Notes under the pieces: generated by a model
Told to the model about the DNA's origin: nothing
What the model saw: the letters and a program-made list of their open reading frames with translations, nothing else
The model's database searches: none
Translations under genes and position numbers: made by a program
Shown here: positions 8,277-15,844 of the stretch, one piece after another
Layout of the letters: each line of letters starts with the position of its first letter
Numbering within the stretch: the first letter of the stretch is position 1
From: Paenibacillus sp. Marseille-Q4541
Lineage (GTDB): Bacteria; Bacillota; Bacilli; Paenibacillales; Paenibacillaceae
NCBI RefSeq assembly: GCF_018310695.1
Contig: NZ_JAGXCY010000042.1
Location: forward strand, 1 to 35,340
Length of the DNA: 35,340 nt
Direction: 5' to 3'

Positions 8277-8329
8277 AATGTAATGCCTATCATCACCTAT
8301 TTTTATATGTACCTCAGACGAATACCTAT

Positions 8330-8371
8330 ACCTCCGTTACTCTTCGATCATATTGTATTTGTACGAGGTGG
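8330..8371 (+). promoter_or_regulatory. possible mother-cell (sigma-K/E-like) promoter and RBS
   Basis: CATATTGTA at 8349-8357 fits the CATAnnnTA -10 pattern of sigma-K/sigma-E promoters, with an ACC at 8330-8332 about 16 bases upstream as a possible -35. GAGGTGG at 8365-8371 is the ribosome binding site for the ATG at 8378. In B. subtilis the mother-cell amidase CwlC is made from a sigma-K promoter, and the start of this gene comes from an amidase. This is inference from consensus only. Confidence 0.4.
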
Positions 8372-8377
8372 TGTAAA

Positions 8378-9340
8378 ATGTTTAAATTATATTTAGATCC
8401 TGGTCACGGGGGAGTGGACCAGGATTTGAGAGGTAAAGACCACAGATTTTTATATTCAGACGATCAATCTAATAAAACTATTAAAGAATTACGAAAAACT
8501 GTCCGACAAGGTAATATTTGGAAAGGAGATGTGAAAAACAAAGCAAAAGATGGTTCTTTTTATTGGGTACATACTACGATTGTTCCTTTCCTAAATGAGG
8601 ATGGGAAGCCGTATCAATTTGTTGCGATTCGCAACGATATTACGGATCAAAAAAGGGCTGAAGAATCATTAATTAAGTTAGAGAAATTATCAGCTATCGG
8701 AGAACTAGCCGCTGGCGTTGCACATGAAATACGAAATCCATTAACAACTATAAAGGGTTTTACCGAATTTTTAAATGCAGAAGAAAAAGAAGACAAAAAG
8801 AAGGAATATTTTAAGATTTTATTAGATGAAATTGAACGAATTAATTATATTGTGGGAGAGTTTATGCTGTTAGCAAAACCTCAGTCCATAACATTGAAAA
8901 CGAAGCCACTAATTCCGATTATCACCAGTGTCATCAAATTTCTTCAATCTGAGATGAACTTACACAATGTTTTAACTACACTAGATTTTGGTTCTCAAGA
9001 TATTTATATAGAATGTGATGAAAATCAAATAAAACAAGTTTTTCTCAATATTATTAAGAATGCTATCGAAGCGATGCCCACCGGGGGAACCTTAGAAATT
9101 AAACTTGCAAGAAAGAGCGACAAAATACATATTATTTTTATCGATTCTGGGATGGGCATACCTAAAGAAAAATTAATTAAAATTGGTCAACCCTTTTTCA
9201 CAACAAAAGAAAGTGGAAATGGATTAGGTATGATGGTTAGTTTTAAAATTATTCAAAACCACAAAGGTAACATACATATAGATAGTACAGAGGGTGTAGG
9301 AACAACATTTACAATAGTGCTAGCTTGCTCTACTCTTTAA
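8378..9340 (+). CDS. chimera: amidase N-terminus fused to truncated sporulation-type histidine kinase
   Basis: The first ~15 residues (MFKLYLDPGHGGVDQ) are the opening of an N-acetylmuramoyl-L-alanine amidase (Amidase_3, DPGHGG zinc motif). At DLRGKDHRFL the protein switches to the second half of a PAS domain (IWKGDVKNKAKDGSFYWVHT) with its C-terminal cap ending DITDQKRAEE. Then come HisKA with the phospho-His in AAGVAHEIRNPLTT and the HATPase with N-box NIIKNAIEAMP, DSGMGIP and ESGNGLGMMVS. The kinase core looks complete and resembles KinA/KinE-type sporulation kinases that feed Spo0F. The sensor part is missing. The ATG at 8378 follows GAGGTGG, so I prefer it to the in-frame ATG at 8273, which adds 35 unlikely residues. 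Activity is unknown. Confidence 0.85.
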   Translation: MFKLYLDPGHGGVDQDLRGKDHRFLYSDDQSNKTIKELRKTVRQGNIWKGDVKNKAKDGSFYWVHTTIVPFLNEDGKPYQFVAIRNDITDQKRAEESLIKLEKLSAIGELAAGVAHEIRNPLTTIKGFTEFLNAEEKEDKKKEYFKILLDEIERINYIVGEFMLLAKPQSITLKTKPLIPIITSVIKFLQSEMNLHNVLTTLDFGSQDIYIECDENQIKQVFLNIIKNAIEAMPTGGTLEIKLARKSDKIHIIFIDSGMGIPKEKLIKIGQPFFTTKESGNGLGMMVSFKIIQNHKGNIHIDSTEGVGTTFTIVLACSTL

Positions 9341-9399
9341 GTAAATGTCATAAAATATTCACACTTATATTAAGTAAAACTGGCAATAATAAGTATTAA

Positions 9400-9445
9400 G
9401 CCCTTGCAACAACCACCAAAAAGACATCATAGATCTAGCAAGGGC
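9400..9445. repeat. inverted repeat with a 30-base loop
   Basis: GCCCTTGC (9400-9407) and GCAAGGGC (9438-9445) are exact complements. It lies about 60 bases after the kinase stop but has no T-run, so it is a weak terminator candidate; it could also mark a protein-binding site. Confidence 0.4.
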
Positions 9446-9526
9446 AATTAATATAATTAAGTTTTTTGAAAAAAGTACAAACTATCATTTATATAAGTTC
9501 CCTCTTTAATTTATTATTTTTCAAAC

Positions 9527-9552
9527 CTTCTCCCTTCTCCCTTCTCCCTTAA
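9527..9552. repeat. short tandem repeat, TTCTCCC x3
   Basis: The 7-base unit TTCTCCC is repeated three times in a row directly downstream of the small FbpA-like gene. It is a low-complexity tract that could vary by slippage, with no coding role. Confidence 0.6.
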
Positions 9553-9568
9553 ATTGTTTGAAAATCCC

Positions 9569-9694
9569 TTATAACTCTGATTTTGTCAATTCATATAACT
9601 GTCTTCCATCTGGTGTCTTGAAATATTGAAGATGTAGCAACTGCCCAATTAAATACTGATTGGTACTATGAAGCTTGTTTCTATAAACTTGCAT
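9569..9694 (-). CDS. FbpA-like Fur-regulated basic protein, 41 aa
   Basis: A very small gene with an excellent ribosome binding site (GGAGG, six bases before the ATG at 9694). Its second half, YFKTPDGRQLYELTKSEL, has the KxxDGRQLYELTLSEL pattern typical of the FbpA family in Bacillaceae, and the first half is basic (QVYRNKLHS). Family members in B. subtilis help the FsrA small RNA spare iron by lowering translation of iron-rich proteins. I see no clear Fur box upstream, so iron control is not shown here. It sits alone between the kinase chimera and the second transposon. Confidence 0.7.
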   Translation of the reverse strand: MQVYRNKLHSTNQYLIGQLLHLQYFKTPDGRQLYELTKSEL

Positions 9695-10046
9695 ACTATT
9701 CCTCCATTCTTTTAAGTTAATCAGAAGGACAACACATAAAGAGTTGCCCCTTTATCGAAAGGTTAAAAACTAACCGTAGAACTATTATATTTTCTTTTAG
9801 GCTTATACTATGGATAAAAAATGTTAATATTTCTTGAACTTTAAGGCTTGTTCCATCAAAATACTATTTTAATATGTCAAAAACATTTTATCGATAACTC
9901 CTTGTTCAGCTATTGAAAATTAGTTCAAAAAACACCTTATATATGAGATGGTGAGTTCAGTAATAGGTGATCCACTTTTTAAAAGGATATTTTTTGTAAC
10001 AATATTTATGAGAAATACTGATGCTTGATTTTACTAATTTTATAGG
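9695..10046. other. gene-free stretch before the second Tn3 element
   Basis: AT-rich sequence with no open frame worth reporting. This is where the left end of the second transposon would be expected, but nothing starting GGGGTAC was found here or back to 7300. Confidence 0.5.
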
Positions 10047-10095
10047 TTACCAAAAATAATTACCAAAAGTTTTACCAAATACTTTTACAAAAATG
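10047..10095 (+). repeat. four regularly spaced TTACCAAA-type repeats upstream of tnpR
   Basis: TTACC(A)AAA copies start at 10047, 10060, 10072 and 10085, a 12-13 base period. They lie just upstream of a dyad and the resolvase gene, so they are candidate accessory binding sites of the res region, or iterons bound by another protein. Confidence 0.55.
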
Positions 10096-10103
10096 ATGTC
10101 TCT

Positions 10104-10130
10104 TGTACAATTAGATTATTAAATTGTGCA
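10104..10130. promoter_or_regulatory. putative res crossover site of the second transposon
   Basis: TGTACAATT (10104-10112) and AATTGTGCA (10122-10130) form an imperfect dyad about 27 bp long, the usual size of a resolvase site I. It ends 12 bases before the resolvase start and overlaps its ribosome binding site region. Confidence 0.55.
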
Positions 10131-10142
10131 GGAGGCTTCTTT

Positions 10143-10709
10143 ATGATAATCGGTTATGCTCGAGTTTCGACAGTTGACCAAAATTTAGACCGACAAATTA
10201 TATTACTTTCTGAGTACGGCTGTGAAAAAATGGTTCAAGAGAAATTTACTGGGACTGCAAAGGATAGAGATGGACTTAACTCATTGCTAGATGTAATAAG
10301 GAAAGGTGATACCGTTGTAGTAGAAAGTATTTCACGCTTAGGGAGAAAAACACTTGATATTCTTTCTATTATTCAGCAATTCGAGGATACTGGTGTAAAG
10401 TTCGTTTCTATTAAGGAGAACATGGATACAAGAACATCAACGGGAAAAGCCATGTTTCAAATGATGTGTGTCATCGCAGAGTTAGAAAGAAATTTAATTG
10501 TAGAAAGAGTTAAAGAAGGGTTAGAAGCGAGTAAAAGAAGAGGAAAAAAACTAGGAAGGCCTAAAGTGGATCAAGGGAAAATTGAAATAGCCTTGAGGAT
10601 GTATGACAGTAAAGAATACTCGGTAAAAGAAATTGTAGAAGGTACAGGACTTTCACAGGGATCATTATATCGAGCGATTAATAAAAGAAAACTAGTAGAA
10701 GCAAATTAA
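10143..10709 (+). CDS. tnpR: serine resolvase/invertase, 188 aa
   Basis: Small serine recombinase that should resolve cointegrates of the adjacent transposon. The catalytic domain opens IIGYARVSTVDQNLDRQ with nucleophile Ser9. Then come VESISRLGRKTLDIL, the IAELERNLIVERVKEGLEA dimer helix, and KKLGRPK leading to a C-terminal helix-turn-helix (SVKEIVEGTGLSQGSLYRAI). AGGAGG lies 7 bases before the ATG. The gene is 89 bases ahead of tnpA on the same strand, a layout unlike the divergent pair at 3.6-7.3 kb. The two resolvases are only distantly alike, so they probably do not cross-resolve. Confidence 0.93.
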   Translation: MIIGYARVSTVDQNLDRQIILLSEYGCEKMVQEKFTGTAKDRDGLNSLLDVIRKGDTVVVESISRLGRKTLDILSIIQQFEDTGVKFVSIKENMDTRTSTGKAMFQMMCVIAELERNLIVERVKEGLEASKRRGKKLGRPKVDQGKIEIALRMYDSKEYSVKEIVEGTGLSQGSLYRAINKRKLVEAN

Positions 10710-10798
10710 AAATCTCTTATATTTTTAGGGAATTATGTGACGGACTAGGGCAGCTACTCTGTCACCACCCCCAACTTAATTTGAATGGAGTTGGTAAT

Positions 10799-13747
10799 TT
10801 GGCATCTATAGAACGTACGGCTTATCCAAGATTTAAAAAACGTCCTACTTCAAAAGAACTTCGTGATGTTTACTCCCCTACACCTGAAGAAAACCAATTT
10901 GCGCATAAAGTTGCTAGAGGACCTGTTTCAGTTCTAAGTCTATTAGTTATGTTAAAGTCTTTCCAACGACTTGGTTACTTTCCTCGACCGAAAGATATTC
11001 CTGTAGAGATCATGATTCATATTCGGACCTGTTTGAATCTCTCTGCTAGTGTTGAACCGAATTACAATAGTAAATCAATTTACCGACATCAAAAAGCAAT
11101 TAGAGATTACCTCAATGTACGTCCTTATGGAAAAGAAGCCTTACATATTGCAACTACTTCAATTTATAAGGCTACACAGGTAATGGACAATCCAGCCGAT
11201 CTTATCAACGTATCCATTGAAATATTAATAAAAGAAAGGTGTGAATTACCTGCTTTTAGTACATTAGATCGATTGGCTCGTCGTATAAGAACATTAGTGA
11301 ATCACCAGTTATTTAATTCAGTATTTTCAAAATTGACTCCTGAAATTGAGCGAAAGTTAGATCAATTACTAGTTACTAAAAATGATAATCGGACTTCTGA
11401 ATATAACTTATTAAAAGAAATTCCAAAAAGCGCAACACTTTCGCATATGAAAGAAATACAAAATAGGTTACTTCTGTTAACTGATTTTATAGAAGAAATT
11501 GATAGCTTACTAGAGGATATTCCAAATTTAAAAATTAAACACTTCGCTTTAGAAGCAAAAGCGCTTGATGCATCAGAATTAAAAGACTTTAATTTAGCTA
11601 AAAGATATATGCTGCTACTTTGTATGATTTATCGCTCAAAAATTTCAGCTATAGATAGTTTGGTAGAGATGTTTCTCAAAAGAGTCAGAACTATACATAA
11701 CAAAGGCAAAGAGGAGCTAGAACTTCTTCGAGAAAAACATAGATCAAAAACTGAAAATCTTATATCTGTTTTGGCGGAAGTCTTAAATGCCACAAGTATA
11801 AATGAGAACGATACCTTGACTGGTCAGAAAATAAGGGAGTTATTAGGGAGAAGAGGTGGTATCGACGCATTAAAAGAAGATTGTGAATCAATTTCATCAT
11901 ATAATGGCAATAACTACCTTCCTCTTTTATGGAAGTTCTATAAAAGCCACAGGAAAACTCTTTTTAGATTGATTAGTATGATTGAAATTAATTCAACCAC
12001 ACAGGATCAATCACTTTTAGAAGCTTTACAATTTTTACGTGATAATGAGAACCGAAAAATTGAAAATCTACAAATAGATTTGGATCTTTCATTTGCTAGT
12101 GAACAGTGGAAAAAAACGATTTATGTACCTAAAGAAAATAACTTAATCCATCGTAAACACCTTGAAATCTGTATTTTTTCCTATCTTGCAAGCGATTTAA
12201 AAACGGGAGACCTTTGTGTAAAAGGATCAGAGAATTTTGCTGATTACCGTGAACAGCTCCTTTCTTGGGATGAGTGTAAACCTATGGTAGATGAATACTG
12301 TAAGGAACTTGGCTTTTCTTCAAATTCAGGGGATTTTGTTCAACAATTAAAGCTCTGGCTAGGAGATACTGCACAAAAAGTAGATTTAAACTACCCTGAT
12401 AACGGCCAGGTAATCATTAATGAAAATGGAGAACCAACGTTGAGAAAAATAATGAGAAAAGAACAACCTCAGACAAGTAAGGCGTTAGAGGTAGTTATTT
12501 CTCAACGGTTACCTGAACGAAATGTCTTAGATATTCTTTGTAATGTAGAACATTGGACAAATTGGACACGGCATTTTGGACCATTATCTGGTTCAGATCC
12601 TAAGCTTGAAAATGCAATGGAACGTTATATCATTACTTCTTTTGGATACGGATGTAATTTAGGACCAACACAGACTTCTAAGCACATGAAAAAAGCAGTA
12701 ACCCCACACATGATTTCATTTGTAAATCGGCGACATATTAATGCATCTAAAATAGACGAAGCTATTCGTAATATTTTAAATCAATACAATCAATTTAGTT
12801 TGCCTAGACTATGGGGTGATGGAAAAACGGCTGCTGCAGATGGAACAAAATTTGATCTCTACGAAGAAAACTTAATCTCTGAATACCACATTCGATACGG
12901 AGGTTATGGGGGGATTGCATATCATCATGTTTCAGATACTTATATTGCACTCTTTAGTCACTTCATTCCATGTGGAGTTTGGGAAGCAGTTTATATTATT
13001 GATGGTTTGCTGAAAAATAAATCAGACATTCAGCCCGATACGTTACATGCTGATACGCAAGGTCAATCAACGCCTGTTTTTGCACTTGCACATTTATTGG
13101 GGATTAATTTAATGCCTCGTATTCGAAATTGGAAGGATTTAAAATTTTACAGGGCTGATAAGGACACAAAATATCACCACATTGATCAGTTGTTTAGTGA
13201 TACCGTTGACTGGGACCTAATTGAAACACACTGGCAAGATCTGCTCCAAGTGGTTCTTTCTATAAAAGCTGGTAAAATATTACCCTCTACACTACTTAGA
13301 AAACTAAGTAACTATAGTAGAAAAAACCGATTATATCAAGCTTTTAGGGAATTAGGAAGGATTGTAAGAACTGTATTTTTGCTTAAATATATTTCTGATA
13401 TAAAACTAAGAGAGCAAATTGGTGCTAGTACAAACAAAGTCGAAGCATATAACGGCTTTTCCAAATGGCTATTTTTTGGTGGCGATGGGATCATTTCAGA
13501 AAATGATCCAGAAGAACAAGAAAAGCGAATTAAATATAATGATTTAGTTGCCAACGCAGTAATATTCCAAAATGTATGTGATATAACACTTATTTTGTGG
13601 GAACTTTCTAAAGAAGGCTATGTATTTTCAAAAGAAGATATTGTCATGCTTAGCCCTTATCTGACTAGGCATATAAAACGTTTCGGAGACTATATGATCG
13701 ATTTAGAAAATATTCCACAACCAATCGAGGGAGATATTCCTGTATAG
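10799..13747 (+). CDS. tnpA: Tn3-family transposase, second type, 982 aa
   Basis: Full-length Tn3-family transposase of a branch distinct from Tn1546. Catalytic motifs are Asp in RLWGDGKTAAADGTKF, Asp in LHADTQGQSTPVFALAHLLG and Glu in NKVEAYNGFSKWLFFGG. The N-terminal DNA-binding half begins near AYPRFKKRPTSKELRD. I prefer the TTG at 10799, with GGAG 8 bases upstream; an in-frame TTG at 10781 would add six residues but has no site. The stop is followed by a strong terminator that overlaps the inner part of the right terminal repeat. No frameshift is visible, so it may be active if a partner end exists. Confidence 0.94.
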   Translation: MASIERTAYPRFKKRPTSKELRDVYSPTPEENQFAHKVARGPVSVLSLLVMLKSFQRLGYFPRPKDIPVEIMIHIRTCLNLSASVEPNYNSKSIYRHQKAIRDYLNVRPYGKEALHIATTSIYKATQVMDNPADLINVSIEILIKERCELPAFSTLDRLARRIRTLVNHQLFNSVFSKLTPEIERKLDQLLVTKNDNRTSEYNLLKEIPKSATLSHMKEIQNRLLLLTDFIEEIDSLLEDIPNLKIKHFALEAKALDASELKDFNLAKRYMLLLCMIYRSKISAIDSLVEMFLKRVRTIHNKGKEELELLREKHRSKTENLISVLAEVLNATSINENDTLTGQKIRELLGRRGGIDALKEDCESISSYNGNNYLPLLWKFYKSHRKTLFRLISMIEINSTTQDQSLLEALQFLRDNENRKIENLQIDLDLSFASEQWKKTIYVPKENNLIHRKHLEICIFSYLASDLKTGDLCVKGSENFADYREQLLSWDECKPMVDEYCKELGFSSNSGDFVQQLKLWLGDTAQKVDLNYPDNGQVIINENGEPTLRKIMRKEQPQTSKALEVVISQRLPERNVLDILCNVEHWTNWTRHFGPLSGSDPKLENAMERYIITSFGYGCNLGPTQTSKHMKKAVTPHMISFVNRRHINASKIDEAIRNILNQYNQFSLPRLWGDGKTAAADGTKFDLYEENLISEYHIRYGGYGGIAYHHVSDTYIALFSHFIPCGVWEAVYIIDGLLKNKSDIQPDTLHADTQGQSTPVFALAHLLGINLMPRIRNWKDLKFYRADKDTKYHHIDQLFSDTVDWDLIETHWQDLLQVVLSIKAGKILPSTLLRKLSNYSRKNRLYQAFRELGRIVRTVFLLKYISDIKLREQIGASTNKVEAYNGFSKWLFFGGDGIISENDPEEQEKRIKYNDLVANAVIFQNVCDITLILWELSKEGYVFSKEDIVMLSPYLTRHIKRFGDYMIDLENIPQPIEGDIPV

Positions 13748-13770
13748 TATATAAGAAAGTAAAGAGCAAG

Positions 13771-13817
13771 AAAGGGTTATAAATGGTAAACAATACCATA
13801 CTATGACCCTTTTTTAC
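13771..13817 (+). terminator. tnpA terminator overlapping the transposon end
   Basis: AAAGGGTTATAAATGGTA (13771-13788) pairs imperfectly with TACCATACTATGACCCTTT (13794-13812) and runs into TTTTTT. The right arm lies partly inside the 38-bp terminal repeat. Confidence 0.75.
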
Positions 13818-13837
13818 ATGTATCTCGGTCGTACCCC
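13800..13837 (-). repeat. right terminal repeat of the second transposon
   Basis: Read on the minus strand it begins GGGGTACGACCGAGATACAT, with the outer end at 13837. It shares only the GGGGTAC tip with the Tn1546-type ends. The next five bases (TAAGG) are the expected target copy. No matching left end was found. Confidence 0.65.
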
Positions 13838-14023
13838 TAAGGATGGAGAAAGGTGTGTCTCACCCTTCCCCAAACGGCTGAACCTTATTTATGCTGACCT
13901 TAAGTAATCCTTCGAGATTGTTTCCAAAATTCCCCCTTCTTTATCTACTTACCGACTTTGCTTTATTTGATGTTCGCTACTACTGTATATAACGTAATGC
14001 TCAAAAACATTTCTTCCAAGCCT

Positions 14024-14194
14024 CTACATAAAAACTCCGATAATCAGAATAAAAGCAGTAGCTAACGCGATGGTCATACCGATAATGCCTATCAAATCCT
14101 CAGATTTAATGCTCTTTATTCTCTTTAAGAAGTCATTTTTATCAAGATTTTTAGTTGTTTTGGGCTTTTCTTCTGTAATCTCATTAGGTTTCAT
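14024..14194 (-). CDS. small single-pass membrane protein, 56 aa
   Basis: The ATG at 14194 has AGGAGG eight bases upstream. The product has a charged N-terminal half (KPNEITEEKPKTTKNLDK) and one hydrophobic helix of about 20 residues at the C-terminus (LIGIIGMTIALATAFILIIG), so it should be anchored with its N-terminus in the cytoplasm or the reverse. No family recognised. It lies last in a run of minus-strand genes, about 80 bases after the helix-hairpin-helix gene. Confidence 0.6.
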   Translation of the reverse strand: MKPNEITEEKPKTTKNLDKNDFLKRIKSIKSEDLIGIIGMTIALATAFILIIGVFM

Positions 14195-14277
14195 TTGAAT
14201 TTCCTCCTAAATGTATGTATGTTACTTATAACTAAGACCGATGAGACTCGAGAACCCTTCTCTCATAAACAAATATA

Positions 14278-14745
14278 TCAGATAACACTCTTGTGTGTGG
14301 TGTGTTCAGACCGTGTAGTAACATCTGTTGGAAAATATTTAGGTATTAAATAGGGATCTAAGGCATCAAAGATAGCAGATCTTCCGATGGGTCCAATATA
14401 ACGAATATTACCTAGCTTATATACGGTAATCTCCATTAAGTCTCGCATAATGGTATAGTCATTACGCTTTAAATACTTTGCCACGCTGCGATAAGTTTTC
14501 CCTTCAAACTGACCAAAATAGTACCCTACTTCTAGATCCATCAAGTGTTCAGGAATTTCGAATATTTGAGATAATCGGAACTCTGAAAATTGCTCAATGA
14601 GAAAATCATATTTACTTCTTTCTTTATTTTTTTCGAGGCAATCATGCAACTTGTTATAAAGAGATGTATCTTCTGTTTTTAATGAAGCAGGAAACAAAGA
14701 AAGTAATCGCTGTAGCTCTTGTACGGATAAATGAATATATGACAT
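14278..14745 (-). CDS. putative helix-hairpin-helix protein (RNA polymerase alpha-CTD-like), 155 aa
   Basis: The C-terminal third, ITVYKLGNIRYIGPIGRSA, has the spacing of a helix-hairpin-helix as in the alpha C-terminal domain of RNA polymerase, a fold that binds DNA or activators. The N-terminal half is helical and charged with no recognised motif. A full alpha subunit is ruled out by size. AAGGAG precedes the ATG. It follows the LuxR-type regulator gene by about 90 bases on the same strand, so it may be in the same transcript and act in the same control circuit. The fold call is moderate; the role is inference. Confidence 0.5.
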   Translation of the reverse strand: MSYIHLSVQELQRLLSLFPASLKTEDTSLYNKLHDCLEKNKERSKYDFLIEQFSEFRLSQIFEIPEHLMDLEVGYYFGQFEGKTYRSVAKYLKRNDYTIMRDLMEITVYKLGNIRYIGPIGRSAIFDALDPYLIPKYFPTDVTTRSEHTTHKSVI

Positions 14746-14835
14746 TTTAAGAGGTCTCCTTCCCTGAATGTGTTCTTAACATCTACTAATTATGTATTTA
14801 GCTGGTTTAAGGATGTGATTACTGTAGCAGTTACT

Positions 14836-15102
14836 TTATTCAAAACTCATTAAGGATCTTAGAATAAGAGCTTGAAGTTCACGGGCAGAGCTAAGTTTGG
14901 TCTTAACCAATGTTCGGGACATATGATTTTTTATTGTGTTCTCACTAACTTTTAATCTGCTCCCTAGATTATGGTTGTTTTCACCGTAGATAGTTAAAGC
15001 TTCAATCACTTGTGTTTCTCTCTTTGTTAGTCCGTATTTAGCCTTTAATTCCTTAAAAACGGGATATAAATTGATTCTAATAATTTGAAGATCAAGACTC
15101 AT
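14836..15102 (-). CDS. LuxR/GerE-type HTH regulator, 88 aa
   Basis: Almost the whole protein is a GerE-type helix-turn-helix: LTKRETQVIEAL, then LGSRLKVSENTIKNHMSRTL, then a final helix. There is no receiver or ligand domain, as in the stand-alone regulators GerE and GsrR. Its ribosome binding site (GGAGG) lies inside the last codons of the upstream DUF457 gene and the gap is only three bases, so the two are translationally linked. It probably regulates the element's own genes. Confidence 0.8.
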   Translation of the reverse strand: MSLDLQIIRINLYPVFKELKAKYGLTKRETQVIEALTIYGENNHNLGSRLKVSENTIKNHMSRTLVKTKLSSARELQALILRSLMSFE

Positions 15103-15105
15103 AAT

Positions 15106-15825
15106 TTAGCCTCCAGTAAATAAATTTTTATCTAAGAAAAATGTGAGCCAGACCACACCAAGTGTCACTCCCATGCAAAGATATTCAACTAGGGAACCTC
15201 TGAAACTTCCTGTACTCATAATCCGAAATCTCAGTACGTACTTAAATGGTGGGAGAATTCGTATACCACGGTTCGTTAATGCATCTGCAAGTAGATGAAG
15301 CATGTAGGATAACCCTCCAGCTAGCCAGATAGATATATCACCTGTAGTCAAATATAAGATCAAGGTCCAACCAACCAATCCATAGATTGTATGAGTTAAT
15401 CCTCGGTGCGGCAGGAACGACACAAGTATAAGTAAGGAACCTCCAATATAGTTCCAAGGCGAGATTTGGCTGCCGAAAGCAATCAGTATGATTCCCGTTA
15501 AAATCATAATGACATTCTTCAATGTTCGATTCGGGAGAAAGGTAATGATTGCTGCAGCTATGGCCAACATATAATTCCACGGAGAATACGCTTCTCCAAG
15601 AAAGATGACAGCAGCTGCAGCCAATAAGAGAAGCAGCTGGAATGTGCGAATTACTGTTTTTGGAATTGCTCTTGAAACTAAAAGAGAATTTGGTTCATCG
15701 ATATCAGGAAGTAGTGAACTTAAAACAGCAACTACTATTACGGGTATTGTAATTTCTTGATCAGCTAGTTGGAGTGCAGATAAGGATAGCCCCGTACTGA
15801 TAACTAAATGTGCTCTTCCCATCAT
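15106..15825 (-). CDS. DUF457/YdjM-type membrane metal-dependent hydrolase, 239 aa
   Basis: Polytopic membrane protein with the DUF457 metal motifs: GRAHLV at the start, LLPDIDEP near 40, FLPHRGLTHTIYG near 140, and HLLADALTNRGIRILPPF near 180. These His and Asp residues probably bind metal at the membrane face. About six hydrophobic segments are visible. The E. coli relative YdjM is LexA-controlled, which suggests a link to DNA damage or membrane repair, but its substrate is unknown. It follows the DinG-type helicase gene by 19 bases with its own AAAGGAG, and sits three bases ahead of the LuxR-type gene. Confidence 0.85.
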   Translation of the reverse strand: MMGRAHLVISTGLSLSALQLADQEITIPVIVVAVLSSLLPDIDEPNSLLVSRAIPKTVIRTFQLLLLLAAAAVIFLGEAYSPWNYMLAIAAAIITFLPNRTLKNVIMILTGIILIAFGSQISPWNYIGGSLLILVSFLPHRGLTHTIYGLVGWTLILYLTTGDISIWLAGGLSYMLHLLADALTNRGIRILPPFKYVLRFRIMSTGSFRGSLVEYLCMGVTLGVVWLTFFLDKNLFTGG

Positions 15826-15844
15826 AGACGCCAGCTCCTTTCCA

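Larger units (their letters stand above)
10047..13837. mobile_element. second Tn3-family transposon (left end not found)
   Basis: It comprises a res-like region, tnpR and tnpA in the same direction, a terminator and a right terminal repeat ending at 13837. Its repeat, its transposase and its gene order all differ from the Tn1546-like element, so it arrived independently. The left boundary given is only the start of the res region. The true left end was not seen, and the cargo between the two transposons might belong to either. Confidence 0.8.

Noticed and set aside
8273..8377. Extra 35 residues before the kinase chimera
   Set aside because: The in-frame ATG at 8273 lacks a ribosome binding site; the residues are rich in Cys, Thr and Tyr and look random, while ATG 8378 has GAGGTGG.
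9527..9552. Short tandem repeat as a CRISPR or iteron array
   Set aside because: Units are seven bases with no spacers, so it is simple low-complexity sequence.
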